A stretch of 64,000 nt of DNA from Vreelandella neptunia (GTDB lineage: Bacteria; Pseudomonadota; Gammaproteobacteria; Pseudomonadales; Halomonadaceae), in contig NZ_JHQL01000001.1 in assembly GCF_000712975.1 (NCBI RefSeq), forward strand, positions 186,001 through 250,000, read 5' to 3'. Both the position numbers and the translations under genes were made by a program. Below are positions 8,609-17,467 of the stretch, one piece after another; the stretch's first letter is position 1, and every line of letters begins with the position of its first letter. The notes beneath the pieces are model-generated. The model saw nothing but the letters and a program-made list of their open reading frames with translations, was not told where the DNA came from and did not search any database.

Positions 8609-8769
8609 TCCAATAGCTGCGTTAATCACGCTAGGTTGACGCATTGTGAGGCAGAGGTGCCCAAAAATGTGCAGTGCTGGTGCATTTTATTTGCTGCAAT
8701 GCGTCGTAACACTTTTGAAAACCAGTAATTTTATATTAAGTAATTGTTTTAATTGAGTTATTAAAAAAT

Positions 8770-8785
8770 TGGCACGCAGATCGCT
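8770..8785 (+). promoter_or_regulatory. Sigma-54 (-24/-12) promoter in front of a candidate sRNA
   Basis: TGGCACG-CAGA-TCGCT: a perfect -24 element and a GC at -12 with the correct 12-base offset (GG 8771-8772, GC 8783-8784), one mismatch to the -12 consensus. It is preceded by an AT-rich stretch. No open reading frame with a ribosome site follows; instead there is a structured stretch and a strong terminator. A TGGTGCA element about 100 bp upstream equals one NtrC half-site, but its partner half is poor. Confidence 0.65.
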
Positions 8786-8795
8786 ATATATTAAG

Positions 8796-8934
8796 TAAGC
8801 AGCAAATGAATAGAGTTGATAGATGAACTAGGTCTCTCTCCCTTCTTTGCTACATCGCCCCAGCTTGTGCTGGTAAGCGATACACCGAGTGAGCTGGCGT
8901 GCTCCACCTGGGTCCCCTTCGGGGGACTTTTTTT
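8796..8934 (+). ncRNA. Candidate sigma-54-dependent small RNA
   Basis: About 139 nt from the predicted start to the end of the T-run. After an unstructured leader comes a pyrimidine-rich stretch (8831-8849) that could pair with Shine-Dalgarno sequences. A stem-loop follows at 8854-8881 (outer ATCGC/GCGAT and inner CCAGC-TTGT-GCTGG), then a small GAGC/GCTC hairpin and a UUCG-capped terminator. This is the typical layout of an Hfq-type regulatory RNA. I do not recognise it as CrcZ, Qrr, GlmY/Z or RsmY/Z. It could instead be the far 3' end of a bdhA transcript; the promoter makes an independent RNA more likely. Confidence 0.55.
8912..8934 (+). terminator. Strong intrinsic terminator with UUCG loop
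   Basis: GTCCCC-TTCG-GGGGAC followed by seven T residues (8928-8934). Textbook rho-independent terminator ending the candidate sRNA (and any bdhA read-through). Confidence 0.92.
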
Positions 8935-8937
8935 ATG

Positions 8938-8959
8938 CGCCCGACCTAAATGTCGGGCG
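8938..8959 (-). terminator. Hairpin after pepQ, possible terminator
   Basis: A perfect 8-bp stem, CGCCCGAC-CTAAAT-GTCGGGCG, directly beyond the pepQ stop on the minus strand. There is no good T-run on that side, so termination is plausible but unproven. Confidence 0.45.
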
Positions 8960-8972
8960 TGTTGTGTTTGAG

Positions 8973-10262
8973 TTATGGGGTCAGGTTTTGCTGGCTGTTC
9001 TCCGTCACGACAATGTTATCTTCAATACGAATGCCGCCACAGTTGGCTAGCAAGTCAACGAGGCTCCAGTTGATCGGTAGCGTTTTGTTGCGCAAGGGCT
9101 CTAATAGCATTGGGATATAGTAAAACCCAGGCTCTATGGTTACTACCATGCCAGGGCGCAGTGTACGGGTTAAACGTAGCGCTGGATGCTGTTCAGGAGC
9201 AGGGGCGAGTGTTCCGTCTGGATGACGCAGCCCTGCCACATCGTGAACCTGTAATCCCAACGAATGCCCTAATCCGTGTGGGCAAAAGGCCCGCGTAATC
9301 CCCTCATCAACTGCCTGTTCTGCACTGCCCTGGAAAAGATCATTGGCAATAAGAATATCTGCCAGCAAACGATGCATTTGCTCATGTAGCGCAATGAACT
9401 CCACGCCTGGGGCAACGCTTTCTACCAGCGTATCTTTTAACTGATTAATATCATCAATTAAGTTGCGATAGAGGCTTGGCGCGTCAGGTCCAGCATAAGT
9501 GCGTGTAATATCCGCGCAGTAGCCGCGAAAACGGCGTCCAGCGTCAACCAGCAGGCTATGTCGCTTCGTAGGGCTGCTTAAGTCGTAGTGTTGGTAGTGT
9601 AATACGCCTGCATGGTTATTCAGCCCAATGATGTTCTGATAGGGAACATCGGACTCCCGCTGTCTGCTGGCAGCCAAGTACGCCAGTTGAATATCTAACT
9701 CAGCCGATGCGCCAATAAACGCCGCCTGCGCTGCTTGATGTCCTGCCATGGCGAGCCGGTTAGCTTCACTCAAACAGGCAATCTCATAAGCAGTTTTAAA
9801 CATGCGTAGTTCGTCTAGAGCGTTAACCAGCGGTTGCGGTTGGTACTGTGCGTCTAGCGCGAGTTGTGTGGTGGGATCAATATCACCGATCACAGCAGCG
9901 CGGCCAGCTAGCGTTGGTAGTGGTTTTTCGCTACACAGTTGAATATCAAACTCAGTAACCCACGGCTCTTCAGGCAGGTGGGTAGGCAAATGCCAGAAAT
10001 CAGCTGGCGCATACAGGTGTAGCTGCGGGCGTTTTTCCGGTTGAATTACCAGCCAGCTGTGCTGGATGTCGGCCATGCCTACCCAGTGCATAAAATGGCC
10101 GTAGGTTTGGAAGGTGGGTGCTTGATCATCGCCAAAGTGTGGGTTGGCGTGGCCGCTGTAAATGGCCACGCTATCGAGACGGTGACTGGCTAACAGGTCT
10201 GTATAGGCTTGCTGTAAATGTGCTAAGTGGTCGCGCTGCAAGTTAAACAAAGAAGCTGACAT
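8973..10262 (-). CDS. pepQ: Xaa-Pro dipeptidase (prolidase, M24B)
   Basis: A 429-residue cytosolic metallopeptidase. All five metal ligands of the pita-bread fold can be placed: Asp240 (LLVDAG), Asp251 (ADITRTY), His333 (HGLGHSLG), Glu377 (TIEPGF) and Glu414 (RIEDN). The spacing matches bacterial PepQ and the Alteromonas organophosphorus acid anhydrolase OPAA, a prolidase of the same subfamily. It should cleave dipeptides with C-terminal proline using two Mn2+ ions. It is last in a same-strand run after the peptide transporter and a LysR gene, which suggests it processes imported Xaa-Pro dipeptides. Confidence 0.92.
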   Translation of the reverse strand: MSASLFNLQRDHLAHLQQAYTDLLASHRLDSVAIYSGHANPHFGDDQAPTFQTYGHFMHWVGMADIQHSWLVIQPEKRPQLHLYAPADFWHLPTHLPEEPWVTEFDIQLCSEKPLPTLAGRAAVIGDIDPTTQLALDAQYQPQPLVNALDELRMFKTAYEIACLSEANRLAMAGHQAAQAAFIGASAELDIQLAYLAASRQRESDVPYQNIIGLNNHAGVLHYQHYDLSSPTKRHSLLVDAGRRFRGYCADITRTYAGPDAPSLYRNLIDDINQLKDTLVESVAPGVEFIALHEQMHRLLADILIANDLFQGSAEQAVDEGITRAFCPHGLGHSLGLQVHDVAGLRHPDGTLAPAPEQHPALRLTRTLRPGMVVTIEPGFYYIPMLLEPLRNKTLPINWSLVDLLANCGGIRIEDNIVVTENSQQNLTP

Positions 10263-10345
10263 TCAGGTGGGGTCCTTTTTTAATGGCGGCTAGACTAGGA
10301 TCTTAGAGTTCGTTATCAAATTAGGCGTTGGTGCTCATCGCTGGT

Positions 10346-11257
10346 TTAACTGCGTGGCGGAGCGAGCTCACTCCACAAGCTATCCAGCTCGGCGTGATGC
10401 TGGTTCTGGTGACGGTATAGGCGCAGCTCCATCGGTACGTCCCAACGGCTATCGCCTGCTCTAACTAATGTTCCGTTGGATAGCTCAGCAGCTATGTTGC
10501 GTTCGGGTAACCAGCTCATGCCATAGCCAAGAAGAACCAACTCTTTAATGCCCGCCGCATAGAGGTTTTCACTTTGCGCCGTGAGGTAGGTACTCTGCGG
10601 TAGACGAGCAAGGTGCGCCTTTACCGCTGAGCCTAATAAGCCCCGCTTTGGATAGGCCAGCCAAGGCGCGGGCTGCTGGCGTGAGCCGGGTAGCAACGCG
10701 CAAGGTGCGCCATTCATATCTAGGCCTGTGACAGGAATCAAGCGTTCGTGACCAATGACCCGATACGTGCAGGCACTGGTATCAATATCTAAATCGCACC
10801 GCCCGATGGGCCAATAGCAGATAGCTAGATCGCACTCTGCCCGGCCAAGCGCTTGAAAATAATCGCTTGCTACCCAGCCAGTTGCGCGTAAATAGGGCTG
10901 AATACGTTCTTGCCAGCCCGTAGACGCAAGCCATTCTGGCAAAAACTGCGGGAGTAGACTTTGCGGAGCAGCCACCATGATACGCCGTTGTTGTCCGGCG
11001 CTGATTTCACGCACGCGGTCACGCGTCAAGCGCACGCGATCGGTTACCTGCTCGCAAAGCGTCAGGAACTCTTCTCCCGCGGGGGTCAGCGAAAGTGGCA
11101 ACGTTTGCCGGTTGATCAGCGTTACGCCCATCTCTTCCTCTAGCAATTTAATGCGCCGTGAAAAGGTGGGCTGTGTAACATGCTGCTCATCCGCTGCGCG
11201 GGAGAAGTGTCGCGTTCTGGCCAGGGCAATAAAGTCTTCTAGCCAGCGAATTTCCAT
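10346..11257 (-). CDS. LysR-family transcriptional regulator
   Basis: A 303-residue LysR protein. The N-terminal winged helix (residues 1-60, SRAADEQHVTQPTFSRRIKLLE) is followed by an effector-binding region. The N-terminal MEIRWLEDFIALA type recalls the HypT/YjiE branch of LysR proteins, but that is only a resemblance. It lies between dppF (49 bp gap) and pepQ (83 bp gap) on the same strand, so it may be the local regulator of the transporter and prolidase. It is not divergent from a target, unlike many LysR genes. Confidence 0.88.
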   Translation of the reverse strand: MEIRWLEDFIALARTRHFSRAADEQHVTQPTFSRRIKLLEEEMGVTLINRQTLPLSLTPAGEEFLTLCEQVTDRVRLTRDRVREISAGQQRRIMVAAPQSLLPQFLPEWLASTGWQERIQPYLRATGWVASDYFQALGRAECDLAICYWPIGRCDLDIDTSACTYRVIGHERLIPVTGLDMNGAPCALLPGSRQQPAPWLAYPKRGLLGSAVKAHLARLPQSTYLTAQSENLYAAGIKELVLLGYGMSWLPERNIAAELSNGTLVRAGDSRWDVPMELRLYRHQNQHHAELDSLWSELAPPRS

Positions 11258-11306
11258 GTCTTACCTCGCAGTGATGCCAAATATAGTCCTGTTGTTGAAA
11301 CTGGCG

Positions 11307-12416
11307 TCATAGGCGGCCTTCTTCAACAGCGTGGCACGCAACACGAGTGCCGTCATCTTGGGTTTGCAGGGCGGGAATTTCCTGGTGGCAACGGGCGTTG
11401 GCGTAGGGGCAGCGGCCATGGAATACACAGCCGCTTGGTAAGTTGACCGGTGTAGGCACTTCGCCGGTAAGACGAATATGCTGCGGGCGATCATCTTTTA
11501 AGCGCGGAATTGCGGAAAGTAGCGCCTGGGTATAAGGGTGACGTGGTTTAGCAAATAGTGTTGCTGTCGTTGCCACTTCACATACGGTGCCTAAATACAT
11601 CACGGCTACCCGGGTGCCAAAGTGCTCAACAACGGCTAAATCGTGGGTGATGAATAAATAAGTTAGGTTACGCTCTTGTTGCGCTTCCATCAGCAAGTTG
11701 AGCACTTGGGCTTGGATAGACACGTCCAACGCTGAAATAGGCTCGTCGGCGACGATAAATTCAGGATCAACGGCTAGGGCACGTGCAATGGCGATACGCT
11801 GGCGCTGGCCGCCGGAAAATTCATGCCCAAAACGCTTGCCCCAGTCGGGGTCAATGCCTACTGAACCCATAACGTCTTGAACCTTTTCAAGTATCTTTTC
11901 ACGGTTCCAGTTTGGGTGGTGTAGGCGCAGCGGTTCTTCCAGCGTCTGCTGAATTGTCATCCGGGGGTTGAGCGATGCGTAAGGGTTTTGGAAAATCATT
12001 TGCATGCGCTTGCGATAAGGCAAGAGCTGGCGCGAGCTTAAGTTGTCGATGCGCTGTCCGTCATAGCGAATCTCACCCTCTGTGGGGGTGAGTAAGCCCA
12101 TAACTGTTCTGGCAACAGTGGATTTACCACAGCCAGATTCACCCACTACACAAAGAGCTTCGCCGCGCTTGATATCAAGGTTAACACCGTTAATCGCGTG
12201 AACATGCTCTTGGTGACGAACTAGCTTGCCGCCTTTAAAGCGCAGCTGTTCCAAAAAATCCCCTGATAAAGAAAAACGCTTTTTTAGCCCTCGAATTTGC
12301 AGTAGCGATTCACTGCTCTCTTCGTTTTGAGTGGGCGTCGTTTGAGTAGACGACTTGGTTTGAGTAGGCATAGCTTGATTCGGCGACGTACTAGGGGTTT
12401 CTACCTGAGCACTCAT
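11307..12416 (-). CDS. dppF: Peptide ABC transporter ATP-binding protein (DppF/OppF-like)
   Basis: A 369-residue ABC ATPase with Walker A GESGCGKST, signature FSGGQRQRI, Walker B and the His switch (FITHDLAVVEH). The C-terminal oligopeptide-transporter domain carries the CxFHxRCPYA..C cysteine pattern (GCVFHGRCPYANARC) that binds an iron-sulfur cluster in this family. The first 35 residues are a Ser/Thr/Gln-rich extension. The start overlaps the stop of dppD by 4 bp. It pairs with DppD to energise uptake through DppBC. Confidence 0.93.
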   Translation of the reverse strand: MSAQVETPSTSPNQAMPTQTKSSTQTTPTQNEESSESLLQIRGLKKRFSLSGDFLEQLRFKGGKLVRHQEHVHAINGVNLDIKRGEALCVVGESGCGKSTVARTVMGLLTPTEGEIRYDGQRIDNLSSRQLLPYRKRMQMIFQNPYASLNPRMTIQQTLEEPLRLHHPNWNREKILEKVQDVMGSVGIDPDWGKRFGHEFSGGQRQRIAIARALAVDPEFIVADEPISALDVSIQAQVLNLLMEAQQERNLTYLFITHDLAVVEHFGTRVAVMYLGTVCEVATTATLFAKPRHPYTQALLSAIPRLKDDRPQHIRLTGEVPTPVNLPSGCVFHGRCPYANARCHQEIPALQTQDDGTRVACHAVEEGRL

Positions 12417-13429
12417 TGTGTTTCCTCCTTCAGGCGACGATCTTCAAGCATTTCAGCCACCATATGGCAGGCAACACGGCAATTGCCGGATTCGACAAAT
12501 TCAGGTACTTGCTGGGTGCAGGCAGGGCGTGGCTGACCATCTGCTCTATTGATGAAGTCGCAGCGAGGATGAAATGCACAGCCACTGGGTAAGTTAGAGA
12601 GTGACGGCATGCTGCCACGGATCTGATTGAGTTTTTCGCCGGGTGTCGCCATTTGTGGTAATGCGTTGATCAGCCCTTGGGTATAGGGGTGCTGCGGATC
12701 ATTGATAATTTCCCGCGTGAGGCCTTGTTCAATAACACGACCTGCATACATAACCAGCATACGCTGAGTGACCTGACTCACGACACCCAAGTCGTGAGTG
12801 ATAAGAATCAAGCCCACATTGTGCTGTTCACATAGCTCAAGCAGCAGTGCCATGATTTCCGCTTGGATGGTCACGTCCAGGGCGGTAGTCGGTTCATCGG
12901 CAATGATAATATCGGGGTCGAGCAGCAGGGCGATGGCGATGATAATACGCTGACGCATACCACCAGAAAGCTCGTGGGGGTATTGATCTAAGCGTGTTTC
13001 TGGTGACGGAATCTGAACTTGGCGCAATTTATCCAAGGAAATAGCGCGTGCTTCTTTGGTGGAGATACGTCGATGGGCTTTTAGGCACTCGACCATCTGT
13101 TCACCAATTGAGAGCACGGGATTTAATGTCATCATCGGGTCTTGGAAGATCATCGAGATGCGGTTACCACGTACTTTGCGCAGACCGCGCTCAGACATGG
13201 TGTTAAGCGTCTGACCTTCAAATTTAATGCTGCCACCCGCTATAAAGCCGGGTTTAGCGATCAGGTTAAGCAGTGAGAAAGCGGCGACGGATTTACCCGC
13301 GCCAGACTCGCCCACGATGCCTAAGCGTTCGCCGCGTTCCAGGGTGAAACTAACATCACGTAATGCGCGCACTTCCCCTTGGCGAAGGGCAAAACGAACG
13401 TCGAGTTGGGAGACTTCAAGTAGCGCCAT
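12413..13429 (-). CDS. dppD: Peptide ABC transporter ATP-binding protein (DppD/OppD-like)
   Basis: A 338-residue ABC ATPase. Walker A is GESGAGKSV, the signature is LSGGMRQRI and Walker B ([15 protein letters not shown]) is followed by LITHDLG. The C-terminus carries the oligopeptide domain with Cys residues ([11 protein letters not shown]). It starts 7 bp after dppC and overlaps dppF by 4 bp, so translation is probably coupled. It forms the ATPase heterodimer with DppF. Confidence 0.93.
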   Translation of the reverse strand: MALLEVSQLDVRFALRQGEVRALRDVSFTLERGERLGIVGESGAGKSVAAFSLLNLIAKPGFIAGGSIKFEGQTLNTMSERGLRKVRGNRISMIFQDPMMTLNPVLSIGEQMVECLKAHRRISTKEARAISLDKLRQVQIPSPETRLDQYPHELSGGMRQRIIIAIALLLDPDIIIADEPTTALDVTIQAEIMALLLELCEQHNVGLILITHDLGVVSQVTQRMLVMYAGRVIEQGLTREIINDPQHPYTQGLINALPQMATPGEKLNQIRGSMPSLSNLPSGCAFHPRCDFINRADGQPRPACTQQVPEFVESGNCRVACHMVAEMLEDRRLKEETQ

Positions 13430-13436
13430 GGTGTCC

Positions 13437-14381
13437 TCAGCCTTTGTAGAGTCGTGGGTTCATGACATCGCGCAGCCAATCGCCCAATAGATTGATAGAC
13501 AGCACCAGCACAATGAGTACCGCACCAGGAATTAGGGTGATCCACCAAGACCCCGACTGTATATAGTCAAAGCCTGATTTAATTAGCGATCCAAGCGATG
13601 GATGGGTTTCAGGCATACCCAAACCTAAAAACGACAATGCGGCTTCTGAAATAATGGCGTTGGCAATTTGCACCGTCGAGATAACAAAAATCGGTGAAAG
13701 CGTATTGGGCAAGACGTGTCGGAACATAATGCGCTTGCTGCGTAGGCCCATGACCCGTGCGGCATCGACATACTCTTTATTTTTCTCAGCCAGCACCGAA
13801 GCGCGCACCGTACGTGCATACTGAGGCCACTCGGCCAACCCAATAATCAAAATAAGCATGAGCACGGCATATTGGCTGTAAAACGCGCTGCCCATGGTGG
13901 CTTTCACCAGTGCACCCACCACGATAGCGACCATCAGGGTGGAAAATGACAGCTGGATATCAGCTAAGCGCATCAAAAAAGCATCGATGCGACCGCCTAG
14001 GTAGCCTGCCATTAAGCCGAATGTTACGCCGAGCAGTGCTTGAAGTATGACCGCGCCAAAACCAATCAGTAACGATACGCGGGTGCCGTAGAGAATAATC
14101 GACCATAAATCGCGCCCCTGGGCATCGGTGCCTAAGCTGTAACGCTCATCGGCTCCCTCAATCCAAAAGGGCGGTAACTCAGACGACATAATATCGATAT
14201 GACGTAGATCATAAGGATCAGTGGGGGCTAGCAAGGGCGCTGCAAACGCTGCAATCACCAAGCAAATGAATACTGCGAGGCATAGTTGAGCCGTGCGGTC
14301 ACGTTTAAAGCTGTACCATAAATAAGAGTCGCGCAGGCGTTCCCAGCGGCTAGGTGCAGTCGTTGTTGTGGGCGTTGTCAT
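13437..14381 (-). CDS. dppC: Peptide ABC transporter permease (DppC-like)
   Basis: A 314-residue inner-membrane permease with the N-terminal first helix typical of DppC/OppC, a periplasmic loop and five further helices. The EAA coupling loop reads YVDAARVMGLRSKRIMFRHVLPN. It overlaps dppB by 4 bp and forms the translocation channel with it. Confidence 0.93.
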   Translation of the reverse strand: MTTPTTTTAPSRWERLRDSYLWYSFKRDRTAQLCLAVFICLVIAAFAAPLLAPTDPYDLRHIDIMSSELPPFWIEGADERYSLGTDAQGRDLWSIILYGTRVSLLIGFGAVILQALLGVTFGLMAGYLGGRIDAFLMRLADIQLSFSTLMVAIVVGALVKATMGSAFYSQYAVLMLILIIGLAEWPQYARTVRASVLAEKNKEYVDAARVMGLRSKRIMFRHVLPNTLSPIFVISTVQIANAIISEAALSFLGLGMPETHPSLGSLIKSGFDYIQSGSWWITLIPGAVLIVLVLSINLLGDWLRDVMNPRLYKG

Positions 14382-15427
14382 GCGGGCTTACCTGTCAGTT
14401 TTACGGTGGGGTTCACGAAGCCGTAGATCAAATCCACAATGGTGTTCGTCACCACGAAAATGACGCCGACAATCATCAGGTAGGTAACGATCAGTGGTAT
14501 ATCGGCTCGGTTAATTGCATCAAGGAACATCAGTCCCATGCCCGGCCATTGGAAAACGGTTTCTGTCAAAATGGTGTAAGCCACCATGGTACCAATCTGT
14601 ACACCGCCAACGGTGATAACTGGCAGCATGGTGTTTTTAAGCGCGTGAACAAAGTAAACACGGCGCATTGAAATGCCTTTGGCACGGGCGTACTTCACGT
14701 ACTCTGACTGCAGTACTTCCATCATTTCCGCGCGAATCAGGCGGATAAACAGCGGCAGCATAATAGATGCGAGTGAAACAGCGGGGAGTACCAAATGCTG
14801 TAAACCATTCCACGTGGCTAAGTTGGTGTCCCAGTGGCCTACCACATGCACTAAATCATAGCCGCGGCCAAAGGATGGCATATTACCCTCTGTCGATAGC
14901 AGGTCATTTAGCCAAACTCCCCAGCTGGTACTTTCAGGAAACAGGGTGACGGTGATACCAATCGAGAAAATCTGAATCAATAAAATGGCGGTCAAAAACA
15001 CCGGTATTGAAATGCCGATAATGGAAGCACCCATAAAAAAACGCGATATGAAAGAGCGAGGTTTTATAGCGCTGTAAACGCCAATGGGCACAGAAAAAAG
15101 CACAATAATAAGCGTGGCCGCAAAAACGAGTTCGAGAGTGGCAGGCAAGTGACGAGCAATTACTTCAAGCGCAGGTTCGCGGTAGAAGTAGGAGTACCCG
15201 AAGTCGCCTTGCACCGCATTTTTCGCAAAGCGTGCATACTGAACTAGAAACGGATCATTTAAGCCTAAGCGTTCGCGAATGGCTTCACGTTCGCTTTCGG
15301 GGACCGACTGTCCGACCATCTGCTGTACAGGGTCACCCAGGTTATCCTGGATGGCGAAGGCCAGTACACTGATGACAAACATCACCAATATCGCGTGCAT
15401 CAGGCGCTTGATTAAAAAAGCAATCAT
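14378..15427 (-). CDS. dppB: Peptide ABC transporter permease (DppB-like)
   Basis: A 349-residue inner-membrane permease. It begins MIAFLIKRLMHAILVMFVIS, the usual first helix of DppB. The EAA loop reads YVKYARAKGISMRRVYFVHALKN. An upstream GTG would add four residues, but the ATG at 15427 has AGGTGG 8 bases upstream and matches family starts. It is separated from the binding-protein gene by a strong hairpin at 15512-15547, so it is probably expressed at a lower level than dppA. Confidence 0.92.
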   Translation of the reverse strand: MIAFLIKRLMHAILVMFVISVLAFAIQDNLGDPVQQMVGQSVPESEREAIRERLGLNDPFLVQYARFAKNAVQGDFGYSYFYREPALEVIARHLPATLELVFAATLIIVLFSVPIGVYSAIKPRSFISRFFMGASIIGISIPVFLTAILLIQIFSIGITVTLFPESTSWGVWLNDLLSTEGNMPSFGRGYDLVHVVGHWDTNLATWNGLQHLVLPAVSLASIMLPLFIRLIRAEMMEVLQSEYVKYARAKGISMRRVYFVHALKNTMLPVITVGGVQIGTMVAYTILTETVFQWPGMGLMFLDAINRADIPLIVTYLMIVGVIFVVTNTIVDLIYGFVNPTVKLTGKPA

Positions 15428-15511
15428 GGCGTACGCCACCTATGTCATAGGTTTAATAGAGAATTAATTGCAAGTAAGGGTTGAGCTTATGGTGAGGCTG
15501 TTAACCACATA

Positions 15512-15547
15512 AAACGCTTCGTTCCCCAGGGGGCTAGGGAACGAAGC
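15512..15547 (-). terminator. Intercistronic attenuator/terminator between dppA and dppB
   Basis: A perfect 11-bp stem (arms GCTTCGTTCCC and GGGAACGAAGC) with a 10-base loop. On the minus strand it is followed by GTTTTATG. It lies in the gap between the binding-protein gene and the permease gene. Such hairpins commonly end or stabilise the abundant binding-protein mRNA and let only part of transcription continue. Confidence 0.7.
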
Positions 15548-15578
15548 ATCCTTGCACGTGTAAAAGTAAGCGTGGAAA

Positions 15579-17150
15579 TTAGCGATTAATGATCAGGTCA
15601 CCTAGGTAGGGGAAGTCGAGGGCGTTAACAACCGGCTCGATTTCAATGCCGTCAGCAGCACCGTAGGCGAGGTTTTGCCAATGCAGCATGATGTAGCCTA
15701 CGTCCTCATAAAGCATAGCTTCGGCTTCACTTAGCATCTCATTGCGTTTTTCTAGGTCGGTTTCACTATCTGCTGCTGTTACAAGCGCATCAATTTCTTC
15801 GTTACAGTAGCTGCCGTAGTTGTATTGACCAGCGCCAGTCTCTTCATCAATGCAGAAAGAGAGGTACTGGAAGAAGTTGGCGGTATCTTCGGTATCAGCG
15901 TGCCAGCCAATCATTGCTATGTCAGATTCGCGGGTATCGTATTCGGGCCAGTACTGAGCCAGCGGCATGGTGCGCAGATTAACGTTAATGTTGATCTGAG
16001 CCAGCATATTAGCCACTGCTTGAGCGATCTGGGCATCGTTTACATAGCGGTTATTCGGCGCGATCATGTCAACGCTGAATCCCTCTTCATAGCCCGCTTC
16101 TGCCATTAGCTCTTTAGCGCGTTCAACGTCGTAACGCGGTACTAAATCAGGATTGTGACCAGAGTAGCCCTCCGGAGAAAACTGTCCTGCTGGTGTGGAA
16201 AATCCACGCATTAGGCGGTCAGCAATGGCTTCTTGGTTAATTGCCAGGTCAACGGCTTGGCGAACACGCGCATCCTGGAAGGCTTCAACGCGTTCTTCGT
16301 TGAGCTGGAAACCAATAATGCGTGTACCGGCGATTTCAACTAAATGAGCATCGTTAGCCTCACGTACACGATCTAGGTCGTTAGGCGGTACGGCATCGAT
16401 GAAGTCAACGCCGCCTGACAGTAGTGCTGCCACGCGTGAAGCGTTTTCAGCAATAGGCGTCAGAATAATTTTAGAGACATTACCTTCGCTATCGGTATCC
16501 CAGTAATCTTCAAAGCGTTCAAAATCAACTCGAACACCTTGGCGGCGTTCAGTGATAATAAAAGGACCTGTGCCAGAAACGTTACGCGATGCAAATGAGT
16601 TGCCCGCTTTTACGATTTCTGCTTTTTCATTGCCGTCATCAGTTTCACCAGTGTAGAACTCACTATCCATGGGGAAAATATAAGTGGCAAGGTTGAGCAG
16701 TAGTGGGTAGGGCTCCGTGGTTGTAATTTCGACAGTGTAATCATCAACTGCTTCAGCGCTGGCAACGGGCTCAAAAATGGCGCGATAATCGGGGCTTTCT
16801 TTCAGACGTTCGATGGTCCACACCACATCTTTGGCGGTGAATTCGTTACCCGAGTGGAAGGTGACGCCTTCTCGCAGCGTCATGCGTGTAGTGGTTTCGT
16901 CTACTTGTTCCCACTCAGTCGCTAAGCGCGGCTCGAATTGAAAATCTTTTGTCCAACGTACCAGCGGATCAAATGCTAAGTGGGAAAGGCGCAGCATGCC
17001 GCCAGATAACTGCTCATGAATATCAAGTGTTTCAGGATCGGCTGAGTAACCAATGCGCAGGGTTTCTGCACTAGCGGTCATTGGCAACATTGCCGTACCC
17101 GCAACCACAGCACCAATGACAGAAGCCAATAGTGTTTTTTTAAACGTCAT
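15579..17150 (-). CDS. dppA: Periplasmic peptide-binding protein (DppA/OppA-like, SBP_bac_5)
   Basis: A 523-residue extracellular solute-binding protein of family 5. It has a Sec signal peptide (cleavage after ASA near residue 28) and mature N-terminus ETLRIGYSADPETLDIHEQ. Family motifs such as RWTKDFQFEPRLATEW and the FHSGNEFTAKDVVWT segment are clear. It should deliver di- or oligopeptides (or related compounds) to DppBCDF. It is the first gene of the unit. I see no lipobox, so the protein should be free in the periplasm. Ligand specificity cannot be read here. Confidence 0.92.
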   Translation of the reverse strand: MTFKKTLLASVIGAVVAGTAMLPMTASAETLRIGYSADPETLDIHEQLSGGMLRLSHLAFDPLVRWTKDFQFEPRLATEWEQVDETTTRMTLREGVTFHSGNEFTAKDVVWTIERLKESPDYRAIFEPVASAEAVDDYTVEITTTEPYPLLLNLATYIFPMDSEFYTGETDDGNEKAEIVKAGNSFASRNVSGTGPFIITERRQGVRVDFERFEDYWDTDSEGNVSKIILTPIAENASRVAALLSGGVDFIDAVPPNDLDRVREANDAHLVEIAGTRIIGFQLNEERVEAFQDARVRQAVDLAINQEAIADRLMRGFSTPAGQFSPEGYSGHNPDLVPRYDVERAKELMAEAGYEEGFSVDMIAPNNRYVNDAQIAQAVANMLAQININVNLRTMPLAQYWPEYDTRESDIAMIGWHADTEDTANFFQYLSFCIDEETGAGQYNYGSYCNEEIDALVTAADSETDLEKRNEMLSEAEAMLYEDVGYIMLHWQNLAYGAADGIEIEPVVNALDFPYLGDLIINR

Positions 17151-17467
17151 AATGTTTCCCTTTGTATTGTTTATTGTTCACCTTGCCGGTTAAACCTAGC
17201 GCGTATACACGCCAAATGTTTTTAAAAACCAGCAAAACAGACACGGTCAGCTTATAAGCTGTCTAACAACCTAATGCTCTTAAAACCTAGACTAAACATA
17301 GAGAGTTGGGGTTGCGTCATACAATCGAAATAATGAGAGGTATCATTCGTCTGCTGAATGACAGGGCTGGGTAGGGTCTTGGCTAGAGGGAGGATTAGAC
17401 GAAGGTGGGGTAAGATGAAAGCCGCTACTCGGCACTTTAGGCCAAGAGCGGCAAGCAAAAAAGGGGC
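17151..17467. other. Intergenic region upstream of dppA
   Basis: 317 bp without a convincing gene. It should contain the dppA leader and promoter, but I could not pick a well-spaced -35/-10 pair. The only clear structure is the hairpin at 17418-17452 beyond the glutaredoxin-like gene. Confidence 0.5.
17418..17452 (-). terminator. Probable terminator of the glutaredoxin-like gene
   Basis: On the minus strand GCCGCT..GGC pairs with GCC..AGCGGC across a 7-base loop with one bulge. It is followed by TTTCATCTT and begins 16 bp after the stop codon. The T-run is short, so confidence is moderate. Confidence 0.5.

Noticed and set aside
8677..8703. NtrC-type enhancer upstream of the candidate sRNA
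   Set aside because: One half (TGGTGCA) is perfect but the other matches only 3 of 7 positions, so it is not reported as a site.
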